64,000 bases of DNA from Candidatus Peregrinibacteria bacterium CG10_big_fil_rev_8_21_14_0_10_36_19 (GCA_002772535.1 PFDP01000014.1:227481-291480), one strand, 5' to 3'; shown: positions 28,801-39,304, counted from the stretch's first letter. A program made the numbers and translations. Notes: a model not told the origin generated them from the letters alone.

Positions 28801-31800
28801 TATCACAAACACAAAAGGACTTTACGAAGATTTAAGTAGACCAAAAAAATTAGATTCTCAAAAAGTAACAAAAGAAGTTAACAGATTAATAACACTTGGA
28901 GCATTAAATAAATTTATTGCCGAACAAGGTGAATCAAAAATATTTGATGTAATTAACGAAATAAATGAAAGTGAACACTCACTTCAAAGACAAGAATACA
29001 ATCTAGAAACATACAAAGAAGATTTAAAATATATCAAACAAGATAGTGCTTTAACAAAAGAACTTTATCGCGACAAAGAAGCTCAAATTAAAAACACAGA
29101 AAGACAAATAGAAGAATTAGAAACAAAAATATCTAAACTAAAAAGTAGAGCTGAAATGCTTTTCAAAAAAATTGCAGAAAAGGAAAATATTTCACTATTT
29201 GATGTAATAAAAAATCCAAGTCTTTTAAATAAATTAAGAGCAAAATATTACAGACCAAAACAGTCAACTACAGAAATACTAGCAAGCAAAGAATTTAAAG
29301 AGTACTTAGAAAAACATAAAATAACAGACATCAGAGATTTAAACAGTCTAACACAAGAACAAATAATGGCTTTCCAAGCCGGGTTTATTATTGATCAAAA
29401 ATCTCAATTCGACCAAAAAATTGAAGAGGGTAAAAAACTGGAAGCAAAACATCCAGCATTCAAAGACCTAATTATAAAACTTAAAGAATCAGGATTATCT
29501 AATGAAGAAATAGAGAAAATCCAAACAACTTCTCTTGGAATGGCTGGAGTAGAATTTAGAGATGGAAAATTTAATGGTGCAATGTTAGGTAAGAAATTTG
29601 ATCTTGGAAACGGTAAAAGTTTTGCACTTGGTCTTGGTGCCAACGGAGAAGGAACAATCTATGGAGTAGGATTTAGAGTAGAAATTTATGAAGGAGAAAA
29701 AGTTACAAATAGTATTCTTACAGAAATTTCACTTTCAGGAATTACCCCAAATGCAGGTATAGGAATGCAACAAACAATTGCAATTTCAGACTCAGTAGAT
29801 CTTCATATTTTTGAAGGAGTTCGTTGGTCATGGGATAGCGTAATTCCAACACTTGGTGGAGGACTTGCCTTCTCATGGAACAAAGAAAGAGCACTCAAAA
29901 CAGCACTTGAAGACGAAAAAAATGCCAGCATTTATTCAGAAGCATGGAAGAAATTTACAACAATTGATAAACACGATACTCAATCAAGATATAATGCCAT
30001 CATGGCAATTCCACAAGCCAGAGCAACATTCCAAACTCTACAAGCTGCATATGGATTATCAAATGCACATGTAGTGAATATGGTGGAACAAAATGAAAAA
30101 GACATCAACGAAAAAGTAGAAAAAAATCTAAACGAACCTTGGTATAAAAATATCACATCAATTGGTATTAGCATGATAGGACCAGTGCCAATTCCAACTA
30201 TTGGAATTAGAATTGGAACAGCACATTTAGTAATTCCAAACAGAGTTGCAATGGCTCAAACATTGGAAAGAATTTCAGATGTTTCTATCAAAGCAAAACT
30301 AGAAGTTGCAATGGAAAAAGCCATTAAAGAAAGTGAAGCAGATGTACAAAAATTCACAAAAACAGCTCTAGATACACAAGAGGAATCAGGAGATATTATC
30401 GCAGGAAAAAACGGAGAGCTAATGATACTCACAGCATCAAGTTCAGTAAATCTAGAAGAACATTTTACAAAATTACACGAGCGTGAAATTCAAGAAATAG
30501 AACAACGCAACGGACTTTACAGACCAAACAAAGCTCTACAAGAAGCAGGTACAGAAATCCAACTTCTAAAAGGAACTGACAGAAGAATGGAGCTTTTAAT
30601 CTACAACTCCGAAGATAAAGATGTAGAAATTCACATCGACCCTACTCTAAAAAACTTATCAGTAGTAGTAGAAGGTGGACACATCTACTTAGACGGAAAT
30701 GCAAGAGACCTAATAATAACTCGCGAAAGATTTAAACTTCCTTTTAAAGGATCTAGATCAATGTCTAGCATGAGAGACATGATAGTAATTCGTCAAAGAG
30801 ATTCACTTCGTGGAGATAGAGACAGAACATGGATCACAGAAAACGAAGGAACTTTTGCACAAAAACTAGAAGATGAAGCAGGCTTTACAATCCAAAACGG
30901 TAATAGCTCAGAATTAGGACAAGACAACCTATACTATGCTGGAAGCGAAATAGAAAAAACTCGTACACCGGAATTAGAAAAACTTCGTCACAAAGAAGTT
31001 AAAGCAGTAATGGGTAGAGAATTTATTGAATCATATTCTGTAGACCAAGCGGCTCGTATCGAAGCAATAAAAAACAAACTAATAGACGGAAAAACTTACG
31101 ATAAAATGGAAGTTCGCCAAGAACTAAAAGATAGAGTAAGAGAATTGTATAAAAAAATTGAACAAGTTAAGCCTGCAGATAGAATAAAAGATGAATTAAG
31201 CAGAGCATTAGAAGCAAACATTGGCCATCCAAAACTTCTTGCGACATTCATTTCTCAAAGAGTTGAAATACAAGATTTAAACGAAAAAGAATTAAATTAC
31301 GGAATTAATCTTTTAAGAAACCTATACTTCACAACTATCTTCCCACAAAAATCACAAGAAAGAATTAGAGCTGCTAAAGAAAAAGTAAATAAAGTAAAAG
31401 AAAAACTAAATCCAAAAATCACACACACAGAATCGTTTGGACAATTTTCAATCGTAATAACAAAAGAACACAACAAAGAAACAACATATAAAATACTAGA
31501 CACAAAAGACAACAACCAAAATATTTTTGAAAACGGAAAATTAGACACAACTGGATACACAGAAGAACAAGTAAACACAATCAACGAAGCTTTAAACCGT
31601 CTAAAAGAAATCCGTGAAATATTAGAAACAAAAGAATTTACGATATATGTAGATGGAAAGGAAGAAAAACTTTCAGCTCAAAGCACTCAAATGCCAACAC
31701 TAAAAGCAATGGGCAAATTAGAAAACATGAGCTACTACATTACAAACAATAACGAAATTTTCATAGTAGACCATGCTGAGAAAAAAACATTTCAATTAGA

Positions 31801-33574
31801 CTCAAACACAAAAGAAGTAGAAGAAAAATACAAAGCAATTCTAGAACTAGCTAAATCTAGAACTACCCTACCAGCCCTAAACCACGCAGACCCGGAAACT
31901 CCACCAACAAAATCACAAAAAAGACGCCTAGAAAGACAACTTAAACAAGCCGAAACAAACCTTACAAAAGTAAAACAATCTATAAACAACACATTAATCA
32001 GAACAATTAATGGAATGGAAGTTGCCGGTAAAAAATCGGATAAAGGCAGAGCAAGCTTCATGATCGATGCTTTCGCACAAGCATTTGGAAGCCATAGACT
32101 AGCAACAAGACTTGCACTAAAAATTTATACACCACTAACTAAATCACTAGAAGATCCTAACTACGATTTCTCCAAAGAAGAAATCGCAACAGAAGGCCCA
32201 GGGAAAATTCCGGAAGGAGCAATACTAATGTCTGGATCACGCCTTTACACAGCAGAAACCAAAGAAGGTAAAAACTACACAAGATACAGCAAAGAAATAG
32301 AAAAATTAAAACAACTAAACAAAGATTCTCAATTTAAAATTGAAGGATCAGAAGCAAGCCTAGTCCAAGTTATGGAGCAAGAAGAAGCCCTCAAAAAACA
32401 AATAAATGAGCCTAAAGCTTCAATACAAAAAATTGAACAACAAATTAGTACAGCCGATTCAAAAGAAAAAGCAACACTACTAAAACAACTAAAAACTCTA
32501 AAGAGAATTGCTTCAATAAAAGAACGCGCACTTGCAAGAGTACAAAGAAAAATTGACGCTCTAGAAAAAACAATTGCAAAAGAAAGAGACAAAATAACAA
32601 GTCGTGAAACTCAAATTTTAGAAATTACTAAAAACAAACTATTCGAAAGTCCGGTTACAGTTACAAGAAAGAGAGAACCTGTAATGTCTGAAACTGTTAG
32701 CTACCAAACAACAGAAAAAGAAGATGGACTTGCTCACGAATTCGGATTCCTAAAAAACACAGTACACGAATATACAACAAATGATGAAAACTTAGAAAAC
32801 AGAGAACTAAGAAGAGCAATGCTTGAAGCCGCAAGCCCAATAGAAAGAGGTAACAAACCCGCAGAATTAATAAGATTTTTAAAATCAAAACTAGTACTAA
32901 AATTACTAGCAACTGGAAATGAAAATAATTACAACAGCGGCGCAATAATCGCACTCGAAACCGAAGAACAAAGAAAACTTGTAACAGAAGTATTCAAAGA
33001 TTCCTCACTGCTTATAAACAGCAAACCACACCAAGAAGCCGTAAAAGCATTCAGAGAAATTGTACTAAAAATCAGAGAAGCGGAACACAACGGCACAGTA
33101 TTAAATCTACCTGTAGAAACCCCTAGAGGAAAAATAATTCTTACAATCACACCTACATCAAAAGTAGTAGCTGGAGCATTTAGCAAATGTGCAAATGCAA
33201 GTTGGTATGTTACAGAAAGCGTAATAATTCAAGCTCACAGCGAAGCTGACGCAGCCAACATCAATACAGACCAAGTAGTAGCAGCAACAGAAGAATCAAA
33301 CGAAGTTATTGAAAACCAAACACAAAGAAAAGATATAGAAATTGGCGGCGCCGTAGCCTTTACAAGCTCACCGAAAGCAGCAGCAAAACCAGATCGCGCC
33401 CCAAGAAGAAAAACAGGAGAAACAACAAGACAATCAGGAAAACCAAGCAGCACAAATAGCCATGGTGGCGAAAACATCCCATCTCAATCAAGTGCCAATC
33501 AATCACCTAGACCAAGTACTCCAAAAAGTGGTATAAAAGGAGCAAGCAAAGAAAACACAAACGGCAAAGCCTAA
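25835..33574 (+). CDS. Giant hypothetical protein (2579 aa), coiled-coil rich with N-terminal tandem repeats and a Gly-rich beta-like core
   Basis: Single uninterrupted ORF with promoter; no signal peptide evident; N-terminal repeated units (TYILTRDNQDLPYEVEF / TFYITRDGENIPFAIQF), Ser/Lys/Gly-rich tail. Confidence 0.9.
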   Translation: MFKKIFKQSEKENRLIYQNPEEGANLAKSQKAEETIDKDHDKAREEVEKKATEERAELAKKVSESIKDPNKYAISSLERSIGNDIKLRKKDEKTYILTRDNQDLPYEVEFSKLKTGFYLRKVENGTVIFQEKIQTGQIKKSQIYNEIKDTILKIEKAKEEEKRKAAGFDIEEKSEKTPVTADAIEPISPQETAQTTKTEKPSEPKLNEKAQAEFDKAKKTITDKLGKGVTIENQIRELSNSEHTTFYITRDGENIPFAIQFNRRNYEKIRIIKLTKEEGKLKIKKGTSEMSAQLSDKSEIFKEVKKYVEQTGSVKATAEELEIRALDIAKRKELLAKMPNIILEMAHKVDQNFGYSDPIKIEEDANFQKIQIFHAGTFTGITVEIDKKNPTDVTFTSLRSDRPLFARFQVEKINTDSITKYEENVSNHFKLIFDSLYPGAENEPSSNGLNTLSEMLLTKADEKEKTPAKEDAAYEYHSIDAESGSPERRKLNIESLYKLKQKHLQEFITKFENFANAQSKTNNDNRKITISKDTYNGTSRQTISIDGKVSPYFLDIYTTYDAAESKFETKFNISKKEEASELYDAENGQNENYLKEQFSKVLDSVIDERPVENETETISELESKGIIINGTPENLTRQNVKDLKNAYKKLDEAIKEKTNVVDIEKELQNTKYTLENIHRTNESLNNISLTFGELKLNWTPETGFGPKEETRETLNKIKKAQLQNEEQKKTFDALSTTAERTQKRLELKEDKKLGYVINFSEKTKEEFTLHQSITTLNEGVIRNEWKNIENHKRVEMLLTNEPFLLNEKEIGLVISKLIKNKKTLSFSDILKNLNFKNFDHDILPRDIEKDPKKFLDFYKSLSYENRLQAKQLTVLTEIIEASLNLLEALGELKFTNHPEFIKQREASLNPEVTRENIAIVRGLAKLTETSELSESETDKSGNWERFKTWLTGEQEDINNLTMADMNGNTATFDRGNFRRYYSPAAAVKIITNTKGLYEDLSRPKKLDSQKVTKEVNRLITLGALNKFIAEQGESKIFDVINEINESEHSLQRQEYNLETYKEDLKYIKQDSALTKELYRDKEAQIKNTERQIEELETKISKLKSRAEMLFKKIAEKENISLFDVIKNPSLLNKLRAKYYRPKQSTTEILASKEFKEYLEKHKITDIRDLNSLTQEQIMAFQAGFIIDQKSQFDQKIEEGKKLEAKHPAFKDLIIKLKESGLSNEEIEKIQTTSLGMAGVEFRDGKFNGAMLGKKFDLGNGKSFALGLGANGEGTIYGVGFRVEIYEGEKVTNSILTEISLSGITPNAGIGMQQTIAISDSVDLHIFEGVRWSWDSVIPTLGGGLAFSWNKERALKTALEDEKNASIYSEAWKKFTTIDKHDTQSRYNAIMAIPQARATFQTLQAAYGLSNAHVVNMVEQNEKDINEKVEKNLNEPWYKNITSIGISMIGPVPIPTIGIRIGTAHLVIPNRVAMAQTLERISDVSIKAKLEVAMEKAIKESEADVQKFTKTALDTQEESGDIIAGKNGELMILTASSSVNLEEHFTKLHEREIQEIEQRNGLYRPNKALQEAGTEIQLLKGTDRRMELLIYNSEDKDVEIHIDPTLKNLSVVVEGGHIYLDGNARDLIITRERFKLPFKGSRSMSSMRDMIVIRQRDSLRGDRDRTWITENEGTFAQKLEDEAGFTIQNGNSSELGQDNLYYAGSEIEKTRTPELEKLRHKEVKAVMGREFIESYSVDQAARIEAIKNKLIDGKTYDKMEVRQELKDRVRELYKKIEQVKPADRIKDELSRALEANIGHPKLLATFISQRVEIQDLNEKELNYGINLLRNLYFTTIFPQKSQERIRAAKEKVNKVKEKLNPKITHTESFGQFSIVITKEHNKETTYKILDTKDNNQNIFENGKLDTTGYTEEQVNTINEALNRLKEIREILETKEFTIYVDGKEEKLSAQSTQMPTLKAMGKLENMSYYITNNNEIFIVDHAEKKTFQLDSNTKEVEEKYKAILELAKSRTTLPALNHADPETPPTKSQKRRLERQLKQAETNLTKVKQSINNTLIRTINGMEVAGKKSDKGRASFMIDAFAQAFGSHRLATRLALKIYTPLTKSLEDPNYDFSKEEIATEGPGKIPEGAILMSGSRLYTAETKEGKNYTRYSKEIEKLKQLNKDSQFKIEGSEASLVQVMEQEEALKKQINEPKASIQKIEQQISTADSKEKATLLKQLKTLKRIASIKERALARVQRKIDALEKTIAKERDKITSRETQILEITKNKLFESPVTVTRKREPVMSETVSYQTTEKEDGLAHEFGFLKNTVHEYTTNDENLENRELRRAMLEAASPIERGNKPAELIRFLKSKLVLKLLATGNENNYNSGAIIALETEEQRKLVTEVFKDSSLLINSKPHQEAVKAFREIVLKIREAEHNGTVLNLPVETPRGKIILTITPTSKVVAGAFSKCANASWYVTESVIIQAHSEADAANINTDQVVAATEESNEVIENQTQRKDIEIGGAVAFTSSPKAAAKPDRAPRRKTGETTRQSGKPSSTNSHGGENIPSQSSANQSPRPSTPKSGIKGASKENTNGKA

Positions 33575-33576
33575 AA

Positions 33577-36500
33577 ATGAAAAACTCACACTCACTCCTA
33601 AAAAATAGCTTCCTAAGCCTCCTTATTATAGGAGTGTTAACTTCAACTGCCTACGCACATGGTCCGGAAAACCACCTACAATATTGTAAAGAAAAATATT
33701 TAGATGCTTGGTTTGAAGATAATCAAGGTAAAGCATCAGGAGCATGTGATCCAAATAATCCACCAAATATCGAAGCGGGTATTACTCGTGAATACGGAGG
33801 TACAACAAAAAATTATCCATTCGGACTTTGCTATCCAAGTTTTAACAACTATACAGATTCAGTAGACAAAGCCTTCGACACACCAACAGGTATGGACCCA
33901 TATGGAACACAACCTCCCCTATTTAAGGATGAAAGAAATTTTTTCAAAGTAAGAAAATGGAGCAAAGACGGTCAAACTGCAAAATGGGTAGATTATAAGG
34001 ACGAAGTAGAAGTTGATTACGGTGACACTCTAACATTCATGCTCTACATACATAATGATGGAGATCCATGTTTCAACGAAGGAAACGCAATTCCAAAAAA
34101 TAAATTTTACTCAAACTGGAACACAACATCAAGAAATACAAAAGTAAAAGTTAGCCCATCTCCGGAAACAAAAATTTCAAATGCTACATCTTTTAACGCA
34201 TCAATCTGGTCAGACAACGCTAGAAATGCCAAAGGTGAAATTGCACCTACAATTAACGGAGTAGTTATAAAACCAAAGGATAACAAAGAATTAACGCTAA
34301 AATACAAAGTAGATTCAGCAGCATACACGGATTATGATCAAAACTGGAACTTCACAGAACACGACATTTCAAATCCACAAAACCTTTTCACAAACAACGG
34401 ACTCCCACTAACAACACTACTCAACGGAAGTCCTAAATCTGCCATAGGCGTACAATACGCATCAGAACCATATATAGGAGTTATAGTTTTCTCAGTGCAA
34501 GTAGAAGAAAAACCGGTAGTAAAAACACCTATCTGTAAAAATTTAACAGCCGATTTAAGAAAGGTAACCATAAACAACAGCCAAGCATATAAAATAAACT
34601 ACATAGTAGATGCAGAACCTGGTGCAGATGTTTCAAAAGTTACATTCACATCAACAGAGAATGGAACTTTTTATACAGACGTACAAACAGCCGATAACCA
34701 AACAAAATACTCAGCAATAGGAAAAAAACAAATCACAGTAGATAACGGTCAAAATATTTACTATTTACCTACAAACACAACAGACGATGTTAACATACAA
34801 GTTTACATCACAGACAAATGTAAGGCAGAAGTAAAAATCACAGGAACTCCTATAATACCAACTTGTGAAGCCACTACGGTTACAATGAGAGATCTAGAAA
34901 AAAACACAGAGGTTTCATGTACACTTAACAAAGAATATTCAGTAGAAGCAAAATTCTACGAAGACGCCGCAAAAACAAAAGAAATATCAGCAGCAAACAC
35001 TATTGTAGAATGGAGCTCAACAGACCCAAATGGACTCTTCTACAACCCCCTACTTTATGCATTCAACACAATACTTGGAAAAGAAACCCAAGGACTTAAA
35101 GGCCCAATTCAAGGACCAAGTACAATGAAATACGTAGGACGCGGAACTTTAAATGCAAAACTAGTGAGCATAAACGGCAAACCATATAATGACATAAGAG
35201 GCACAAATGTTTGTGCTTTCTCAATCCCAGAATGTACAAACTCATGCAGAAAACTAAACCTTTCATATGATACAACTCCAGAAGTAGGCAAAACATCAAA
35301 TCTAAAATTCGAAGCGTTTGATATATTTGGCCAAAGATTACCAAGGTCAACAAAAATCATTGTAAAAACCAACACAGATGCAACACTTACCAGTCAAGGC
35401 GAATCAACAACAAATGCAATTCAAACAACTATAGATAAATCAGTTGAATTCAAAAACTCAACCACTCTTGGAAAAATAACTGCTGAAGTTTCAAAAGAAG
35501 ACCCTCTATATAATGAATATTGTAAAGAAGAAGTCTCACTACAAGAACAACTAACATGTAGCTATATAACTGCAACAGTCGATGATCAATTCGCGCCAAC
35601 AATAAAGGCTGGAAATTTCTACAAAATTAAAGCAAAAAGTACATTCTCAAAAATTGGTGTAGAAAAAAGCATCACAATGAAAACATCTCACGGATTATTT
35701 ATTGTACCAAAAACATACAACCAACCATCAGTAGATCAAGCAATTTTATCTTTTGCAATAAACACTGCAAATCAATACAAAGCATCACTTACTTCAAAAG
35801 ATATAAACACAAGCTACGACAATCAATACATCATAGTTGGAAAAGAAGTAACAGTTAAAGATGAAGACACTGTATTGTTCATACCTTTTATAGACATTAC
35901 TTTAGAAGAAGGAATCAATGCATTAACTATTCAAACAACTGGAAGATTAGAACCAGAGTGTATGAAACAGTTCAATATCTACCCTACAGATCAAGTTTGT
36001 AAAAATCTTAGCTTTACAACTTTCCCAACAAAATTTGATCCAACTCAAGACATGGTAATTCGTCTAAATGGATCAACACTTGGAGATTTCAAAGGTAACC
36101 TAGAATTCAAAACAACAAATGGAAAATTCTACTATCCTCAAAAAGAAAGTGAAAAAGCATCAACAAAAACATTTATAATAGAAGAAGCAATATCAGGAAT
36201 TATCTACACAGGAGGTCAATACCAAGACACAGTAGAAATTAAAGCCGTCGGAGATCTTTCAAGCAACTGTGCATATTCATTCACTAATGCGCCAGCTGAG
36301 GTAAGTTGTACAGAAATGACTCTAGAAAAACCATCATCATCATGGAAAGAAGAAGATGTAGATGATGAAGAACAAGAATTCATACTAAACATTAAAACTA
36401 CACCATCAGGATACGAAAATAGCCTAAAATACAAATGGCAAGCAAACGGAGGCAATTTCCAAAACGAAACAACAACCTCACCAACAAACACACTCAAAAA

Positions 36501-38265
36501 TATTGACTTCTCAGATGATGTTTCAATATCAGTTTCTGCAATCAACCCAAACGGATCTACAAGCACAGCGTGTCAATTAACAAAACACCTAGAATCAATT
36601 GATGACATTGATGCAGACATCGAAAAACTAGTTTACGATGTTCAAAATAAAAAATGGGCAAACACAATTAATGTAGGTGGTAAAAAAGAAACCTCAACAG
36701 CAAAAGGTAACTTTGTGAGCTGGCTAAGCAGCAAATATCAATACATAACTTACTTGGCAACTTTTGATCCAGGAACTGCAAAATCAGCCGAAATTTGGGA
36801 ACAAGAACTTAGAAATGGTTACATAACAGCTTCAAACACAAAACGAGGTAAACTAAACTACATCTCATTAGCCATCGTTGTAGAAAGCAACAAAGGCAAA
36901 AAATACACAGCCTATGTTAGCGATAAATTCGATGAAAATCGCTACAACAATCAAAAAATTAACGGCAAAAGCACATTTAGAGATTTTTCAAACTATTCAA
37001 AAAATGAGGACTACTTCATCAAAAACTTTGAATGTGGAAAAAATGACAACAATGAAATTTGTATAGAAAATATAGAAGACCTAGAATCAGACTTCCAAAA
37101 AGGAAGACGTATTCAACTTGGAAACACCGCAAGTGCCTCAAAAATCCATTTCATATACCAAACACAAAATGACACAGCTGTCACAGAACAGTTCTGTAAA
37201 ACAATCATTAAACAATTCCAAGGATGCGGTGAAGAATTCAACAACACAATCAACTTTACAGCCTACAGAAGAGACAACCATTCAGATGAACTAAACGACG
37301 GAAAAGACAGCGCAAAAGCCATCGCAATCTGCCCATACATACTTACACGCCAAGGTGGAGATGTATTCTTCCATAATGCATTAGACACAGGGATAGACGT
37401 AAGCGCATGTTACAAAGTAGAAAATTGTGAAGGACCATGTATTAAACGTGAACAACCAAAGAAAAATGTAATTACATCAACAGGTTCTGGAAACATTGAA
37501 GACATCATTCTTTCAACACCAACCCATGATGTATGTAAACTATCCAATGATCCAAACTCAAGCCTGCCTTCTGCATATAAAGATGTACTTAAAAATTTCT
37601 CTAGTTCAGTTTGTGAATTCAAAGCAGATGTAGCAGCAATATGGACAGAAAAAAACATCAACAAAGCTATAAAATCAAATATTGAAAAGATATCTAGATT
37701 TACATCAAACAAAGGTTCTCACACCTTCAAAAGTCCAAGTGTAGTTAAATTCTCTAACGGAGTATTTGTACAAGATGGTGGCACATTAACAATAGACGGG
37801 TCACCAAACTACTCAATCAATTCAAATGAACCAGCTGCCCAAACATACATTGTTAAAAATGGAGATTTAGTAATTAAAAGCGATATAATTTACAACGACC
37901 AAAATGTAGATCCAAAGAAGCCTAAATCTATTCCATCAGTAGCATTTATCGTTATCAATGGAGACATAAAGATTGATAATAATGTAAGCCGTATAGATGC
38001 AATCCTTATGTCTGTAGATTCAGAAAACAATGGCAAAGGCAAAGTTGTTTCACTACAAAATTCACCTACATTCGACAAAATACTAAACATCAACGGAAGT
38101 TTAATTGGTGACGTAGCAAACCTATTTGAAAACAGACAAGCAATTGGAGATCCATTAAAAGACCAAAGTTCAATCACTATCAAATACGACGAACGTATAT
38201 TACTCAATACCCCACCAGGTCTTGGCGAGCTAATTGATATAAATCAACTAAAAATCGCCAACTAA
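33577..38265 (+). CDS. Giant exported repeat protein (1562 aa)
   Basis: Signal peptide MKNSHSLLKNSFLSLLIIGVLTSTAYA; tandem beta-rich repeats with Cys pairs at boundaries; begins 2 nt after the preceding gene. Confidence 0.9.
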   Translation: MKNSHSLLKNSFLSLLIIGVLTSTAYAHGPENHLQYCKEKYLDAWFEDNQGKASGACDPNNPPNIEAGITREYGGTTKNYPFGLCYPSFNNYTDSVDKAFDTPTGMDPYGTQPPLFKDERNFFKVRKWSKDGQTAKWVDYKDEVEVDYGDTLTFMLYIHNDGDPCFNEGNAIPKNKFYSNWNTTSRNTKVKVSPSPETKISNATSFNASIWSDNARNAKGEIAPTINGVVIKPKDNKELTLKYKVDSAAYTDYDQNWNFTEHDISNPQNLFTNNGLPLTTLLNGSPKSAIGVQYASEPYIGVIVFSVQVEEKPVVKTPICKNLTADLRKVTINNSQAYKINYIVDAEPGADVSKVTFTSTENGTFYTDVQTADNQTKYSAIGKKQITVDNGQNIYYLPTNTTDDVNIQVYITDKCKAEVKITGTPIIPTCEATTVTMRDLEKNTEVSCTLNKEYSVEAKFYEDAAKTKEISAANTIVEWSSTDPNGLFYNPLLYAFNTILGKETQGLKGPIQGPSTMKYVGRGTLNAKLVSINGKPYNDIRGTNVCAFSIPECTNSCRKLNLSYDTTPEVGKTSNLKFEAFDIFGQRLPRSTKIIVKTNTDATLTSQGESTTNAIQTTIDKSVEFKNSTTLGKITAEVSKEDPLYNEYCKEEVSLQEQLTCSYITATVDDQFAPTIKAGNFYKIKAKSTFSKIGVEKSITMKTSHGLFIVPKTYNQPSVDQAILSFAINTANQYKASLTSKDINTSYDNQYIIVGKEVTVKDEDTVLFIPFIDITLEEGINALTIQTTGRLEPECMKQFNIYPTDQVCKNLSFTTFPTKFDPTQDMVIRLNGSTLGDFKGNLEFKTTNGKFYYPQKESEKASTKTFIIEEAISGIIYTGGQYQDTVEIKAVGDLSSNCAYSFTNAPAEVSCTEMTLEKPSSSWKEEDVDDEEQEFILNIKTTPSGYENSLKYKWQANGGNFQNETTTSPTNTLKNIDFSDDVSISVSAINPNGSTSTACQLTKHLESIDDIDADIEKLVYDVQNKKWANTINVGGKKETSTAKGNFVSWLSSKYQYITYLATFDPGTAKSAEIWEQELRNGYITASNTKRGKLNYISLAIVVESNKGKKYTAYVSDKFDENRYNNQKINGKSTFRDFSNYSKNEDYFIKNFECGKNDNNEICIENIEDLESDFQKGRRIQLGNTASASKIHFIYQTQNDTAVTEQFCKTIIKQFQGCGEEFNNTINFTAYRRDNHSDELNDGKDSAKAIAICPYILTRQGGDVFFHNALDTGIDVSACYKVENCEGPCIKREQPKKNVITSTGSGNIEDIILSTPTHDVCKLSNDPNSSLPSAYKDVLKNFSSSVCEFKADVAAIWTEKNINKAIKSNIEKISRFTSNKGSHTFKSPSVVKFSNGVFVQDGGTLTIDGSPNYSINSNEPAAQTYIVKNGDLVIKSDIIYNDQNVDPKKPKSIPSVAFIVINGDIKIDNNVSRIDAILMSVDSENNGKGKVVSLQNSPTFDKILNINGSLIGDVANLFENRQAIGDPLKDQSSITIKYDERILLNTPPGLGELIDINQLKIAN

Positions 38266-38285
38266 ATCTGCTATAGTTGCCTTCC

Positions 38286-39251
38286 ATGAAATCAATATTT
38301 CTCTTACATGGAGATGACAACTTTTCATCAAGCCAAAAGCTCAAATCTTGGCGTGATGGTTTTGTACAAAAATACAACTCAGAACCTGAGATTTTTGATG
38401 GTAAAAAATTAGATCTATCACAATTCGAAACTAACATTGAAGCATACCCATTCCTAAGCGAAAAAAGACTAGTAATAATCAAAAACTTTTTTGAAGACAG
38501 ATCAGCCGAAGATGGCAAAAGAGTAGCAGAATCTCTAAAAAGAGTTCCAGATTTCTGCATCCTGATTTTCCATGAAAATGGCAAAGCAGATAAAAGAACT
38601 GCACTATACAAAAAAATAGAAAAGGAGGGAAAAATAGAAGAATTTAAAGAAAAGTCTCCATTAGAAATAGCTAAATGGGCAGCAGAAAGAGCTACAAAAA
38701 AAGGCATCTCCCTAGCAATAACACAAGCAAATTACTTTGCAGAACATTGTGGAAGTAACCTCTGGCAACTAGAAAATGAAATCGACAAACTAGCACTACA
38801 CAAAGGACCAATCACAAACGAAACTATAGACACTATAACCACCCCCTCACTCACAGCATCAATATTTCGAGTAACAGATAAAGTTGCCGAACAAAACGCC
38901 CGAGAAGCTCTTAAAACACTCAAGACATTACAAGACAACGGAGAAGATATGATTAAAATCCTTTTCATGATAGTAAGACATTTTAGAATACTCATACAAA
39001 TCCACGATCTCATTCATCATAAAGAGTCAACTTCATCAATTGCCTCAAAACTTAAACAACCTCCATTTGTAATACAAAAAGGAGTACAACAATCACGCAA
39101 CTTTACATATGAAAGACTAAAACAAATATACGAAGAATTACTCAAAATCGATACTGATTTTAAAACAGGAAAAATCAAAATCCTCAAACAAGACAACAGA
39201 GAACTACATCTCGCAATCGAAAAATTTATAATCAATTGCTGCCAAAAATAA
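38286..39251 (+). CDS. holA: DNA polymerase III delta subunit
   Basis: IFLLHGDDNFSSSQKLKSWRDGF...FLSEKRLVIIKNFF...CGSNLWQLENEIDKLAL; ATG at 38286 preferred over the upstream TTG. Confidence 0.87.
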   Translation: MKSIFLLHGDDNFSSSQKLKSWRDGFVQKYNSEPEIFDGKKLDLSQFETNIEAYPFLSEKRLVIIKNFFEDRSAEDGKRVAESLKRVPDFCILIFHENGKADKRTALYKKIEKEGKIEEFKEKSPLEIAKWAAERATKKGISLAITQANYFAEHCGSNLWQLENEIDKLALHKGPITNETIDTITTPSLTASIFRVTDKVAEQNAREALKTLKTLQDNGEDMIKILFMIVRHFRILIQIHDLIHHKESTSSIASKLKQPPFVIQKGVQQSRNFTYERLKQIYEELLKIDTDFKTGKIKILKQDNRELHLAIEKFIINCCQK

Positions 39252-39304
39252 ACTCCTATATATTCATATAGCTTAAAAAATTACTGTTGTAAAAAATTAC
39301 ACCA

